Origin: Patagioenas fasciata
Lineage: Eukaryota; Chordata; Aves; Columbiformes; Columbidae
Length of the DNA stretch: 64,000 nucleotides
Assembly: GCF_037038585.1 (NCBI RefSeq)
Contig: NC_092521.1
Coordinates: forward strand, 68,492,898-68,556,897
Direction: 5' to 3'
Made by a program: the position numbers and the translations under genes. Below are positions 51,376 to 63,774 of this stretch, in pieces; the first letter of the stretch is position 1, and each line of letters begins with the position of its first letter. Under the pieces are notes generated by a model. The model had not been told where the DNA came from. It made no database searches and worked only from the letters and a program-made list of their open reading frames with translations.

Positions 51376-53465
51376 CATACTGGACAAGGAAACTAGGAGG
51401 ATTTATCTGCAAAAAGGTGTTCCCTCAAAGGAAAGAGTAGCCCTCAGCAACATTAAAGACTACATTTGGATTGTGAACATAAGAGTCTATATTTGGAGAA
51501 AAAAAGAGGAAGCAAAAGGTGAGGAAGAATTACTTATAGTTTTATTACTATTCTCTCATTACTATTCAAAGATACTTTTCCTTGAAGACGTTAGATAAAG
51601 CCTGCAATATTATGAATAAACAAGTGATTTTTGATGAACTGAGCAATCTCTTTATAAGGTGGGGAAAACTGAGGGAAAATTGTCCCAACTGAAGGAAATG
51701 GCAGAATTAGGGAAATTTGATGTGAATTTTAGAAGCTTTCTGAGTCCTGAGAGGCCTTTCAGAGATTAAAACAAATAGCCTTGGCATACAATATTCACTT
51801 TATTAAATTCAGACGACTAGAGGGAGAAAATCCGTTTTTTGATACCCATATTCACCCAAAGAAATGTCTTAGAAAAGGGACAGCAGCCAGATTTAAACGA
51901 AACAAAGTAAAACCAGCCATCCTATATAGGTAAAATCCTTGTGAGCCTGCCAAAAAAGGACACATTTTCCCTTGCATTTGTTTAGTTGGAAGCAAATTCC
52001 ATAAGCATAGCTGGAAAATGTGGACTGGTTAAGAACTCCATTATCATTCATGCTTCAGCAATTTCATTATGTACACAGGTCCAGACTTTCACAGGCTAAA
52101 AGAGCAATCCTGATCCATGCTGCATGCCATCTATAACGTAGCCTTGCTGAAATACCCATACCACTAACATCTGTCTTGTGCAATGTTAAAAGAAAAAAAA
52201 AAAGGGGGAGGGTTGGAAGATTCCCATAGATAAGATGCACATGAGGATGACAAAAAAGGAAAATACAGAAACCTATGACAGACAAATTTTATTAATGGCT
52301 CAACCATATGCATCCAGGGCATAATTAACTATTCACAGGTGAAATTAGCAGATAGGAGTGTCTGTCGTGAGCAAATTGAATAGACCCTGATTATATCAAT
52401 AGTTTTCAACCAGTGTCCCTGGTTATCAAACCATCAAATAAATTTGTCCACTCTCTCCTTTTCTGGGAGGAGGGGGTTAGGAGGGAGGGAGAACTTTAAT
52501 TATCCGGCCACGGTATATGGCAGGTCATTAATAAAACCTAGTTATCTGGCTGCAGGTTTTATAGTTTTACTGTTATCTATCTTTTATCTAAATAAACATT
52601 TGGAAAATGTCCTTAAAATTACTGGAGATACTTTGCCCCTTCTCTACCAGATATTTGAAAATGAAACTTTGCTGGATTTTACTATACAATACATGGCATC
52701 ACCCCAAAGACTCCCACCTTCTTCCTCCTACCACTATAATGGAATTATAGAGTTTGGCGCTACTTACATTGATGGATCTAACCAACCTGCAAATGCAGAT
52801 AAGGGTAAAATCACTTGATGTGTTAGTTCTCCTTAATGTATATTTACTCAGCCTTTATGTTATGTATGCATTTTTTACTTTCTTGCCACATATATCAATG
52901 ACAAATATAAGAATTGAAAAGCCAGTAATAATATAAAAGAAGAGCATTTTTTTTCTCTACGGTGCAATTGCTATAGACAATATCTTTCCATTTGAATAAA
53001 GAACAGTAGTAAATTAACATTTTTGAGGCCCTGGTTCTGATTCTGTTCCAAGTAAATCCAATTTCTAAACTCTAACTTCTGTGATGCAACTGCGGCTTCC
53101 AATAATAAAAGCCTTACATTTCACTCTACACTGTATTTTTCAACAATGAGTATTATCATGATGTTTTTCATAAAGGAATATGAATATTTATTTTACATAC
53201 ATTTGCACAAACTCAGTACTGAAATGGTCTGTGTAAAAGTGTTTCTTTTGAGGATAATCAATTTATAGATACACTTTCCCATCTGACAATTCTCAGTGTT
53301 TTCTCTTATGTCTACAGGAAATTATATATATTATCATTTTTAATATTACACATTTCCTTTTCCTATTGACCTTCGGAAATGTGAAAATCATAGTAGTCTA
53401 TTACTCGGGAAAGACCTTGGTCTTCCAATAGCTTAAGAGGGGATATATATTCCAGGTTGGTGTTG

Positions 53466-53611
53466 TAGTTTGGTTTTGGGGTTTTTTGTGTGTCTTTTTT
53501 GTTTCTTTGGGGGTTTTTTGTTGTTGTTTGTTGGTTTGGGTTTTGGTGTTTGGGTTTTTTTGGTGTTTTTTGTTGTTTGGTTGTTTTGGTTGGTTTGTTT
53601 TGGTTTGGATT
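53466..53611. repeat. G/T-rich low-complexity tract
   Basis: About 145 bp made almost only of G and T in GGTTT, TTGTT and GGGTTT units on the plus strand, with several G3-G5 runs. The long Lys/Thr/Gln/Pro-rich open frames across it on the minus strand are artefacts of this composition. Confidence 0.93.
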
Positions 53612-55378
53612 TTTTGCATATGTGATCTTTCATAATTCTAGGAACATTTTTCTACAGCTTTTAAGTTTAAAAAACAGGTTAGTGAAAGCAACTTCATTCC
53701 CATATTCAAAAACTGTAAGCCTCAAGCACTGATATTGCAGGCTTCATTAGCAGAATTATTAATTCTAATGGATACTCTCCATGTCACCGGGAGCTAACTG
53801 ACATAGGGCACACTATTCGGGTGGGAAATGAAGGGAAAGCTGATGTACTGTTCTCCTTTTAAAAGTAGATTGTGATTACAGAAAACCCCTACGTTAATAC
53901 TCTATTGGACAGAAGAGGGAAAACTGTAGTGAGACCTTTTCATGATTTTACAGTTACAGCACTACAGTTCATTTAAATACGATCAAATTACTCTTGATTT
54001 TATGAGTAAAAACATTGACAAAAGAGAGAAAAGTCTCTCCCTGATAAAACCCCACAGGAGAAAGGGCTTGTGTACACGGAAAGTCTAAATGGTCTTGATA
54101 GAAGAAGAAGAGGAGGTCTACTTGGAGGAGTCACACTCCTTTTTGGAGTGGAATTCAGAAGAAGGTTTGTATATTTTTTCCTGCTGGCATATGATGGTTC
54201 ATATTTAACATCTAAACTACAGGCAAGTATAAGCAATAAACATGTTGTCATTAAATGTAGTTTCATTGAAGTCAAAGGAACTATTAACTTGTTGAAGACT
54301 TAGTCTTTTGGGAGTTTTTTATCTACATAGTATAGAAATTCAGACATTTAAAAAGTATATGACTGCCACAAAAGAAAAGGAGAAAAACATCCACCAGTAA
54401 AATAATAATGCACCATTTACTATTTCTAAAGAAGTTTCTGGTAAGATGTAGTAATTCTTTCTTGGCTCAAGTAAATTAATCACATTCCTTCACTTTTTGA
54501 AATATATCAATCTGAAACACGTCTTTAAGTAGTGATTATATCAAGGAATTAACTCTTATATCAGTTTTAGTAATTATATCTTGGCATTACTTTTATATTT
54601 TCTGTATTAACTGTACATTATAAGCAAAGATTTTCTTCCTTTGCAATTACAGTTTCTCTGTTTTCCATACATTGGTCTTTGGTGGTGGTATAATTAAAAA
54701 GTGGTGCTTTGCACAGGCAGTATTGCACATGGTGAAAAATGGTAGCTATTTCCACACTTCACAGATCCAGCTGCTAGGAGCATTAAAAATTACTTAAAAC
54801 ACAAATTTATCGCGTTGTGATTACAATGGATTGTGTTGTTATATATTAATTGAATTGTGAATTGCTGTTTTAAATTAAAGCACAGCTTATTAGGAATGGC
54901 AAGAGAATAATAAGGGATGAAGTAATGTTTCATGTAATTGCCAAAATAAAATAAAAAATCTGAAGAGAAAGAGGAAAAAAGTATGTTCCACACAACTACC
55001 TCTGGTGAAAAATTGCCCTGAAGTCATTGATGAACTGTATGTTTCAGTTTCTTCAGTGAATAACAGCCTTTAGTCTCAGAACTCAAGGAACTTTTTATAG
55101 CAAAGTAATAATGCTAGCAAAAATAATAAGCCTGGAGATTATCTGCAGATAAACCACCATTTTTATAAACATTTTATTTTCCCATGTAAGTTCTATCTAT
55201 ATAAGAAAACAAAACCACTGGCTGGCAGTTACAGTTATATAGGCGATCAGGAAGATTATAGGAAAGTTGGAGGAAAACCCTAGTAGATGCAAATGAAAAT
55301 ACTCTCAGGATGACATATCCTCTGCCAGTGATGTCATCCAAGAAGATCATCCCAAGAAATGCAGCAAAGCCAATGAAG

Positions 55379-55774
55379 GATCTAGAGAACAAGCTCTATA
55401 AGGAGCAGCTGAGGTAACTGGGGCTGTTTAGCCTGGAGAAAAGGAGGCTGAGGGGAGACCTGATCGCTGATCGCTCTCTGCAACTACCTGAAAGGAGGTT
55501 GTAGCATGGAGGGAGTTGGTCTCTTCTCTCAAGTAGCAAGTGATAGGACAAGAGGAAATGGCCTCAAGTTGTACTAGGGGAGGTTTATATTGAACATTAG
55601 GAAAAATTTCTTCACAGAAGGGGTTGTGATACAGTGGAACAGGCTGCCCAGGGAAGCGGTTGAGTCACCATCCCCGGAGGTGTTTAAAAGACACGTAGAG
55701 GTGGGCTTCGCAATGTTAGGTTTACAGTTGGTCTTGGTTTGACTTTTCCAACCTAAATGTTTCTGTGTTTCTAT
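55379..55774 (+). mobile_element. CR1 LINE, 3' end fragment
   Basis: The plus strand carries the CR1 3' blocks GGGGCTGTTTAGCCTGGAGA, ACTACCTGAAAGGAGGTTGT, AGGCTGCCCAGGGAAGCGGT and the tail TTTCTGTGTTTCTAT. An internal GATCGCTGATCGCT shows a small tandem duplication. It is closely related to the 1528-1936 copy and 5'-truncated at nearly the same place. Confidence 0.95.
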
Positions 55775-55795
55775 ACACACTCTGTAAACATGGGG

Positions 55796-55814
55796 AAAAA
55801 AAAAAAAAAAAAAC
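55796..55814. repeat. A19 homopolymer run
   Basis: Nineteen consecutive A bases shortly after the CR1 end. It is not the CR1 tail, which is octamer-based. Confidence 0.97.
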
Positions 55815-56099
55815 GTAGACAGAAGTCAGTAAAAATCAGGAACAGTGTCAATAAATAAAGTTCATTTTTATTAAGAAACATTAAAATAGGCAACCAAAGT
55901 AAGCCCAAGTATCACGTATTTCTATACAACTCTGTGGAAAGTGAGGGATATGCACCAGACTGCTGGATTTTAAACAACCTTGTGGAAGAAACATTAGTAG
56001 GCTATTGTAATTAGTTGGATGCAGACCAAGCTAGCTTGTGAAGGAGTGGCTTTCTAGGTTTAAAGTGTAGAGTTAAATGGATGTGTTCCTCTGTGATCT

Positions 56100-56198
56100 A
56101 CTCTAGGTGAAACTGCTTTAGCAGGTGGGTTGGACTAGATGATCTCCAGAGGTCACTTCCAACCCCAACCATTTTGTGATTCTGTGATTCTGTGAACA
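56100..56198 (+). mobile_element. CR1 LINE, short 3' end fragment
   Basis: Contains TTGGACTAGATGATCTCCAG, GGTCACTTCCAACCCCAACC and the tail TTTTGTGATTCTGTGATTCT. About 100 bp, next to a truncated LTR. Confidence 0.92.
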
Positions 56199-56207
56199 GG
56201 CCTTTGT

Positions 56208-56546
56208 TCTGGCTCCAACAAAAAGAAAAGAGAGAAAATAAGATCCCAACTCCCTTTAAATATGAAACATGACGCTAATGGGATGGAATACTCTTACTGA
56301 TCAGTCTGGATGTCAGTCAAGCTCTGTCCAATTCATGCCCTGCCCCTTCCTTGATGCCTTACACCTGTAATCAGAGTGCTCAGAATGTCCTTGGCTCTCA
56401 GACCAGAGCAATTAAAAACATTAACTCTGTTCCAGAGTGTTATCTCTTGTTCTCAAACTAAATCTAAACAACGACTGTGCTAGCTATGAAAAAGAAAGAT
56501 TTCTAACTGCATGAAGAAAATTAACTCATTTTCAGTCAAACCAGCA
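56208..56546 (-). mobile_element. Truncated LTR, same family as the 30.7-kb solo LTR
   Basis: The sequence aligns by eye with the U3 part (about 31090-31440) of the solo LTR, in the same minus orientation, sharing AAGATCCCAACTC, CATGACGCTAATGGGA, CTGATCAGTCTGGATGTCAG and GTCAAACCAGC. The R and U5 part is missing, and the break lies right beside a CR1 tail. The TATA word of the other copy is altered here (CTTTAAATATG). No retroviral gene is present. Confidence 0.88.
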
Positions 56547-57830
56547 AAGAAAAACACAGAAAACTGCACCTGGACTTACCTCTGATGAGCAACCACCCTA
56601 ATTTATGCAGGAGTTCACTCCTGGGGATGCAGAACTCCCACACACCACGGGAAGCAGTGACTCCAGTGAGGATGTTTTTTTCTCCTATAACAAAGTCTGA
56701 AGATAGATATTAAAGGCTGTGGTATTCCAGCGTAGTGAGGAGCAGAAAGTTGCTGCAATGTGGCAGGAGGAGTGGCTAGCCAGAGCTGCAGGCTGGGCCT
56801 GGGAGTGTAGACACATGGCCAGAGAGGGACATGTTGTCCACTGCAGCTGCAGTAGGGGTCTTTATCCTGCAGCATAAATTAGGATAGGCATAAGAGATGT
56901 GGCATTCAATGCAAAATAGGTAGCAAGCTAATATGTTAAGGAGAGGGAGCAGACTCAACAACTTTCTCCTTCTCCTGTCCCCCCTCTATTTCTTCACTAA
57001 AAGAAGAGAGATCTTTACCCTTTATGCACTTCAGGAAATGGATTGGTGGTTTTTCTGTTTCTCTTAATTTTGCAGCCTTCTAACCTTTTCCTCCTTTTCT
57101 GTAAATGCTGTTTCACTAAACCTATTTGGTTGAGGTATCTTGTATTCTGCCTTTTCACATGAAAAACTGAAAAGAGTAAAAGATCTAGCTATTTATAGTA
57201 GTATATTAAGGTATTATGGAATATCTTACACTTTTTAATATGGAGTAAATATTGGAGGTTTTATTAAAAGGTGAGGACATGAACAATTCTGGTCAAGGAA
57301 TAATTTAAATAAGACGTTGTGAATGTAATAACATTTAGTGGGATTAACGTATTATACAACACAGGAGGCATTGGTGTTCATGTTGGGTTTTTTAATATTT
57401 GCCTGCTAAGCTTTTAAATGCTAAGTCACCTTTGTTTAGCCCACCTTTCCCCAATCAGTTAGTATAAACAGCAAGTCAAGTCATTCCTCTTTTTATTCTT
57501 GTTTTCTAGTGCTTTTGCAACTGGATCATGGGATAGACTTAAAAGGTGCTATCACAGACATTCTAAATAGATGACTGGTTTAAGTTTCAAAATGTTTTCA
57601 TCTGGGTATATATCTAGCCTTTTAGCCACAGAAATGTCCAGAATAATGGCCCAGTAGCAGATTTTTAGAACAGAGCTACTCTTAAAGATAACACTAATAT
57701 TGTCAGAATATGGCTTCATAATTTTTGATGACTTATAGATGATTGTGGTACTCAAAACCAGGATTCGCAAGATTTTGAGATGATCAAGAAAATAAAAAAG
57801 TAAAATTGGCCAAACAGAATATTTTCAATA
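56547..57830. other. Intergenic, no gene seen
   Basis: No exon or repeat recognised. The 56600-56900 part is somewhat GC-richer. Confidence 0.5.
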
Positions 57831-57834
57831 TGGA

Positions 57835-58285
57835 CAGAAATATGAATGCTTCATACAAGGCCCTGGCAAGACCCTCCACAAATTATTATGCACATTTCTG
57901 GCCATTCATTAATAAAAATTTTTAAAAAGGAAGAGAGAGAGATATAATTTAAATAGAAATTGATGCAAAAAAGGTCAAGAAAGATGAATAAGTAGACAGC
58001 CTAGAATACAAGAGGAACTATAAAAGAAGTTGCCTTGCTTAGCCTAGAAAAATGAAAGCTGAGTTAAGACTGTACTGTATAAATTCAGCAGGTGGCTATA
58101 TGCCACAGGAGGAAATGAGCTATTTAAGAGAAAGATAATGTTACCAAAAGAACAAATTAATATGAACCAGTCATGAATAAAATTAGACTGGAAATTAGAA
58201 AAAGGTTTCTAAGTACCAGAGAAGCAAGGTTCTGGAACCATCTTCTAATAGGAGTTGTGGAGGGAAAAACACCTCTATAGTATTA
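57835..58285 (+). mobile_element. Ancient CR1-like LINE relic
   Basis: Words CTGGCAAGACCCTCCACAAA, CACATTTCTGGCCATTC, GGCTATATGCCACAGGAGGA and AGCAAGGTTCTGGAACCATC follow the CR1-type order (RT C-terminus, then 3'UTR) on the plus strand. Heavy divergence marks it as old; the octamer tail is lost. Confidence 0.6.
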
Positions 58286-61200
58286 AAACAGAGTCTGAAA
58301 TATGTGTTAATAAGGGTATTTGGTGTAGTTGTCTACAGTGTGGAAGACTCTCTCAGTGACCTGTCAGTTGTCTACCAGCTTTTCATCCTACATGGCTAAA
58401 TTATTTGCTGAAAGATCAAAGAGGAAGTCTGTGTAGATCTTGGTTCTCCTAGATCAAAGGTCAGCATTGCAAATTTGTGATTTTCCTTTATATTCCATTA
58501 GGGTTTTAATTTTAAAGATTCACCTTATGGAGGCTGCAAATATATACGAAATTTTCCTTTCTAGGTGAGAGGGAAAACAGGTCATTGTTGCCAGCCTTCC
58601 TGGCTACAGGCAAGATTTTAAAACCTAAGTGTATCTTAAAAGCTTAGTAAAACAAGGGCATATAAAACTTCTAATATTTTTAGCTAGTCTAAAATTTTGG
58701 GACCATAAATAAGTTCTCATTCTCATTCAGTTCCTGATTCCTTCTCTGAACCATTTCTCTCCTCAGTACTTTATAGCATGCTATGAACTGCTTTTGCTTC
58801 CACCCCACAAAAAACCTCATGCATCACTCAAACTGTGGCCCCAAGCCAGCCCTTCTCATCCTCTCCAAATGAAGTATTTGCACTCTAGACTTATTTTACC
58901 AGTACATGTGTCACTTGTATCAGTAAATTAAGTTTGTTTCCCCAAATCAACTCTATTTTATGGATTACAGTAATTGGTAAGTGATCTCCCATCTTTTATT
59001 GAACCCACGAGCTTTCTCGCTCCTATTCTTCCTATTCGCTACTCCCCATTCCTCTAGATGGGGGAGTAACTGAGCAGCTGAGTGGTTGCTTTGCTGTTAG
59101 CCATGACCAATACAGCACACAAAGTTAAAAATGTGGTGGAAAAAACACAGTTCCTGGGATAGTGGCACCCCACAGAGCTCAGAATCTGTGTTGAGTTTTC
59201 TGATGGTTTACTGACAGTTAATTTGCCATCTCCAGTAAAGAATCTTGATATGAGTTCGTTCATCCTCTTGCTACACCTAGTTCTTCACATGACTCACAGC
59301 TTTGCAATTATCATCTTTTAGTCTTTGACTATATAAATATCTTCCCACGATGATTTCTTCTGGCTGTGTTGCTGCTTGCCCAGGTTAAAATGATTTCTTT
59401 TCAACAGTGAGGTGGAATTCGAGATAAGACACATCAAGATATGCCTGTCAATTGCTTTTCTCCATAGTGCATTTCTCCAGTGCATTTCATCCACTGCATG
59501 CCACATTCTTGGCAAGTTAGACACCTAGCAGCATCTCTATGGTATATCCACAATTAAAGTAATCAGTGATTTACACCATACTAAAGCTTCTGCAGCTACA
59601 TGGTCTTGCTCATTTGAAAGGCTGGCTATAATCTTGGGATAATGGTTATTGTTGGTATATAATATGTCAGGTATTGCCTACATGAATAGCAGAAACCCAC
59701 CATGTGTCTTGTTTAGCCACAGTGATTGCTCTCAGTTATATTTTTGACACTGTGCTCTCATACCACAGATGATATGCCCCTCTATTTGTTTCAGCATGCC
59801 AGCCACTGATGGAGCTGTGCCATGGTTTGCAGTAGATCTGTGGTAGTATGTAACCTATAGCTCCATGTTAAAATCTTCAACAGAGTCACTCTTGTCACTT
59901 TGAAAAAAAAAAAACAAAAACAAACAAAAAACCACAAAAAAAACCACGAACCCAAACAACTACATCTATTTTTTTGTAAATAATGCTTCAGGAGATCAAG
60001 TATTTAACAGATTTTTAGCAATTCCATTTTATGGTTTTGTTTCTTTAGTTGCCTGCTTTAAAGCACTATCTCACACCTCAAATACAGGAAGGTGTCAGTG
60101 TGTTCATCTCTCAGTATGCTTAGGCAGCAAGCCTGAAAAAAAATTACAGCTACTTGCAGTTCAACCAAGAATCTTTCCAGTTGTTCTCAAAGCTTCATTG
60201 TCTCTGTGATCCCCATGGCATGATGTCATCTTCTGAAAAACAGTTAAATAAAACCTATCTGCACAGGTTTATCTGTTAAAGTAGCATTCATTCACCTTGG
60301 AGTCACAGGGGAAAGATGGTGAAAAAATCACTTTCACGGAAAATGAATAGGTAAAAATAGAAATAACAACATCGTTAGCCATATCTGTTATAAGGACAAA
60401 TATACAATAAATGTTTTTCTCACTCCAGCATGAGAAAAAGTCTGAGTAATCCTAGATTAGTAATTAATACTCAAGAACCTGTTAAAGGTATAGCAGTACC
60501 TTTGATGACCCAGGACAGCCTGTGTGGACTTTAACTACATTTCTAATGATAATCAGGCTTCTGTGATCTGTCCATCCACCAGGTTGTCCCTCCTGCCACA
60601 GAACATGTTACTCCTTTATAACTTCCAGTCTGCCAGCCCATTTCAGCCAAAACAAGCACTTGAGAACATGGCCCATGCACCTTTTTTCTGCTTCTCCAGC
60701 CTCCATCCCCAAGATCACTATCACTGTCTTTCCATCTGTGTTTCACAGCAGGTACAGGGAAGGATGTGACCAGACTCTGCCTCTCAATACAGGCCATGGA
60801 AAGGGTCACCAGGGGAACAGACAAATCTGTTGGTGTCTATCAGTGCATGGAAAGTTAAATGCATCCACAAGGTGTTAATGTCTAGATCTTATTATTTGCA
60901 GTCTCTCAGAGAAAGCAAAAGTAAGTACAAATAGCGCTATGCCAGAAACTGGTTTCTTGACCAACAATGTTGCTTCAGCATGCAATGAACTTGTTCATTC
61001 TAAAGTGGTCACAGTTGTTGATGACAAGAGGCTATGTATTTGAATATGGCATGTCTTTTGGTCCATGTGAAAACAAGATCGAATGTTAAATGTTTTCTGA
61101 CACTTTGGAGTTACTGTGCACTGCGTGCAGTGTCTGTGATGGGTCCTACTGTGCTGCAGAAGAAACTGTAGCAGCACTTTGGAGGGCATACACACTCTCT

Positions 61201-62860
61201 GCTTCTCCTTCTGGCTAAAAGACAACATTTCAAGCCAGCATGATGTAGCTTGGCCGCTTGGTGACAAGGCTTTTATCACACCATGTATGAAGACCCACTG
61301 GAATACAATGGGAGACCTTTGAGACACACACACAAAAAGAAGCCTCGTCAGAGTCTCGTCCAAAAGTTTGCTGCTGAAGAATCACATTGCAATGGTTTGA
61401 CACTATGTTTGAATTTCAGCTTTCTTTTCAGAACAACAAAAAAAAGCCCAAATTATCCACTATGGTAAGTTTTAATTTTGAAAAAGAAAGTCGCATAAAA
61501 ATGGAAATTAAAAATAAAAGCAGTCAGAAGTGTAACATGCTTATCATAAATGTTTGTCTCTTTAATATAAATTTTTATATCATATTGTAGGCCTCCTATT
61601 GGAAAATCAGGATATAATTATAGCATCTACTAACAAAATGGTACCATCCCTAATCAGTGTGGAAAAATGGTAGAAGAAAGGGGTTACTGGTACTAAACTG
61701 GTGTCCTTCAAAACTGAAACTCATTCAAACAGTCAAATTAAAATGGAACCTCAACTCTGGTGCTGAAAATAATGTAGGCCAAAATAGATGGAGGCAGAAC
61801 ACTAACAGTAACTAGAATTAATTAACAATAAATTAATAACAAAGAAATAAACAAATTAAGATATTACAATTTGAAAAAAAAAAAAATTCAAACTCAGCCA
61901 CAGTGGGGAGCCTATTAGAGAATCAACTTTCCATAAGAGGAATGATAAAAATGATAGACCATAAAAAATGATAGAATTGGCAAGTAGCCAGATAAATGTA
62001 GTGCAGTGTGAAAGAGACAGCCTTTGCAAAGACAAGCCATGGACCCCACATTTGCTGAAATTCTTTGAAAGAGCAAAAGCCATGTGCTTGGAGATACCTT
62101 GAGGGATATGGGATTAACATTTCCAAAAAGCTTTTGTCAAAGTCCTCCACCAAAGACTCTCAGAGAAACTAACTGATAGTGTCCGATAGACTGGACCACT
62201 ATGAGAGGTTGCTCAAGGTCCTCAGCAGCACAGACAGCTTTGAATTTTAGGGCCCAAGTAACTGTCTGTTCAGGATGACATCTTGCCCCATATATCAAGC
62301 AGAGCCTTTGGTTGTCCCCTGTGACTGAACTGGACCTCTTTCCACTCCCCTCCCCAGAGCACAGATTTTCCTCTTTCTCTGAATGGTGGACTCGACAGAT
62401 ATTTGGACAACAGAAGAGGACATGGGTGCCACAAAGGTGAAAAAAAGTTATCTTTCCACTTTCACCTCTCTCTGGCACTGGCAGAATTTTAGCAGTATCA
62501 CTTCTTCCAGTGCCACAGCTGTAGCACAGCTCTGCTGCTGGTACACTTTTCGATTGGCTCCCAAATGGGTGACGGAGGCCGATGTCATGCACAAGAGCAG
62601 GGTGCAGAGACTCGGTGGGGGATGACTCTCAGCAGGGCTTTTCCACTGTCCTCACAAGTCTGCAGGCAAGACACTGCCACCTCTGCTGAGGGTTAAAGCC
62701 AATACTGACCTGAGCAGCTCTAATGATGGCAGGTCATAGACCAAAATGAGTGCAGTTAGATTGCTAGCGCTTGCAGCATTTGAGAAATTACATCATGACA
62801 GTGATTTTATAATGACATAAGCACACATTAATTGATGAGGTGCAATGAGCTTTTTTGCAA
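58286..62860. other. Intergenic, no gene seen
   Basis: AT-rich with an A/C-rich tract (59902-59960). Slightly GC-richer patches at 60550-60830 and 62150-62720 carry open frames of 93 to 151 codons without recognised similarity. An A13 run lies near 61873-61886. Confidence 0.5.
59902..59960. repeat. A/C-rich low-complexity tract
   Basis: A run of A followed by AAAAC, CAAA and CCAC units on the plus strand. Confidence 0.9.
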
Positions 62861-62861
62861 G

Positions 62862-63130
62862 AATCACAGAATGTTAGGGATTGGAAGGGACCTCGAAAGA
62901 TCATCTAGTCCAATCCCTCTGCCAGAGCAGGAGCACCTAGATGAGGTTACACAGGAAGGCGTCCAGGTGGGTTTTGAATGCCTCCAGAGTAGGAGACTCC
63001 ACAACCTCCCTGGGAAGCCTGTTCCAGTGCTCTGTTGCCCTCACTGTGAAGAAGTTTCTTCTCAAATTTAAGTGGAACCTTTTGTGTTCCAGTTTATACC
63101 CATTGCCCCTTGTCCTATCATTGGTGAAAA
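62862..63130 (-). mobile_element. CR1 LINE, 3' end fragment
   Basis: The plus strand reads as reverse complement of CR1: the octamer tail GAATCACAGAATG, then GGGATTGGAAGGGACCTC, GACTCCACAACCTCCCTGGG, AGCCTGTTCCAGTGCTCTG and CCCCTTGTCCTATCATTGG. About 270 bp of the 3' end remain. Confidence 0.95.
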
Positions 63131-63634
63131 TATTTAGAACTGTAAAACGTCTGTAAACAAGCTATTATTTTCTGCCAAAGGTATTTATTGTAACTAAATC
63201 TGCAAGGCAGGTGAATCTTTCCCCTCTTTGACACATTTACGCATATGTGTTGAAAAGTGGTGGAGGGGAAATTCAGAAGAAAACACACAAAAATGAATGC
63301 ATGCTGGCATCACATGTTTGTTTCATCGCCACTCGTACTGGAGCTGCAGGGTACCAGCCATGGTGGGGACGGAGGAGAGGAAGGTTTGTCTGTGTCCACC
63401 TACACAGGGCTGCTGGAGCAGGTTCCTTATCCAGGGGCACAACCCTCTGATGAAGGATCTACCCTTTCCAAGAAGGATTGGTCCTGATGACAAGTGTCCT
63501 GCCAAAGCATTGAGGGTTGTATTTAGGGGCTGTAGGCAGGGAATAATCTTTCTTTCTTATCCCCTTTCTTGTTCTCGTCCTCATTTTGAATGTCACTCAC
63601 AATATTCTTTGGACAGATGGTGTTTCAGCTGATG

Positions 63635-63686
63635 AGCTACCTGCTAAAGCTGTGATGAAGACTCATCACAGCTTTAGTATGTAGCT
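63635..63686. other. Strong imperfect hairpin
   Basis: Arms 63644-63658 (CTAAAGCTGTGATGA) and 63663-63677 are perfect inverted complements around an AGAC loop. An outer pair, AGCTAC (63635-63640) with GTAGCT (63681-63686), extends the stem across a 3x3 internal loop, giving 21 base pairs in 52 nt. Function unknown. Confidence 0.85.
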
Positions 63687-63717
63687 AAAGCTAACGGACC
63701 CAAAGACCATTAACTAT

Positions 63718-63752
63718 TTTGCTGTTCACATTTTTTTGCTGTTCACTTTTTT
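63718..63752. repeat. Short tandem duplication
   Basis: The unit TTTTGCTGTTCAC occurs twice in tandem (from about 63718 and 63735), separated by a T-rich linker. Confidence 0.85.
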
Positions 63753-63774
63753 TTCCTATGCATGCTTTCTATTT

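Larger units (their letters stand above)
48076..55378. other. Intergenic, simple repeats only
   Basis: AT-rich DNA with a CAAA repeat (49567-49609), an A/C-rich tract (51287-51375) and a G/T-rich tract (53466-53611). A 124-codon plus frame at 52444-52818 and an 88-to-94-codon minus frame pair at 51128-51412 show no recognised domain; the latter is partly simple repeat. Confidence 0.5.

Noticed and set aside
53401-53633. Lys/Thr/Gln-rich minus-strand proteins of 66-72 residues
   Set aside because: They are translations of a G/T-rich simple repeat.
60995-61363. Mariner-type transposase remnant on the minus strand
   Set aside because: The 122-codon frame has none of the catalytic or helix-turn-helix words of mariner transposases, and no terminal inverted repeats were seen.
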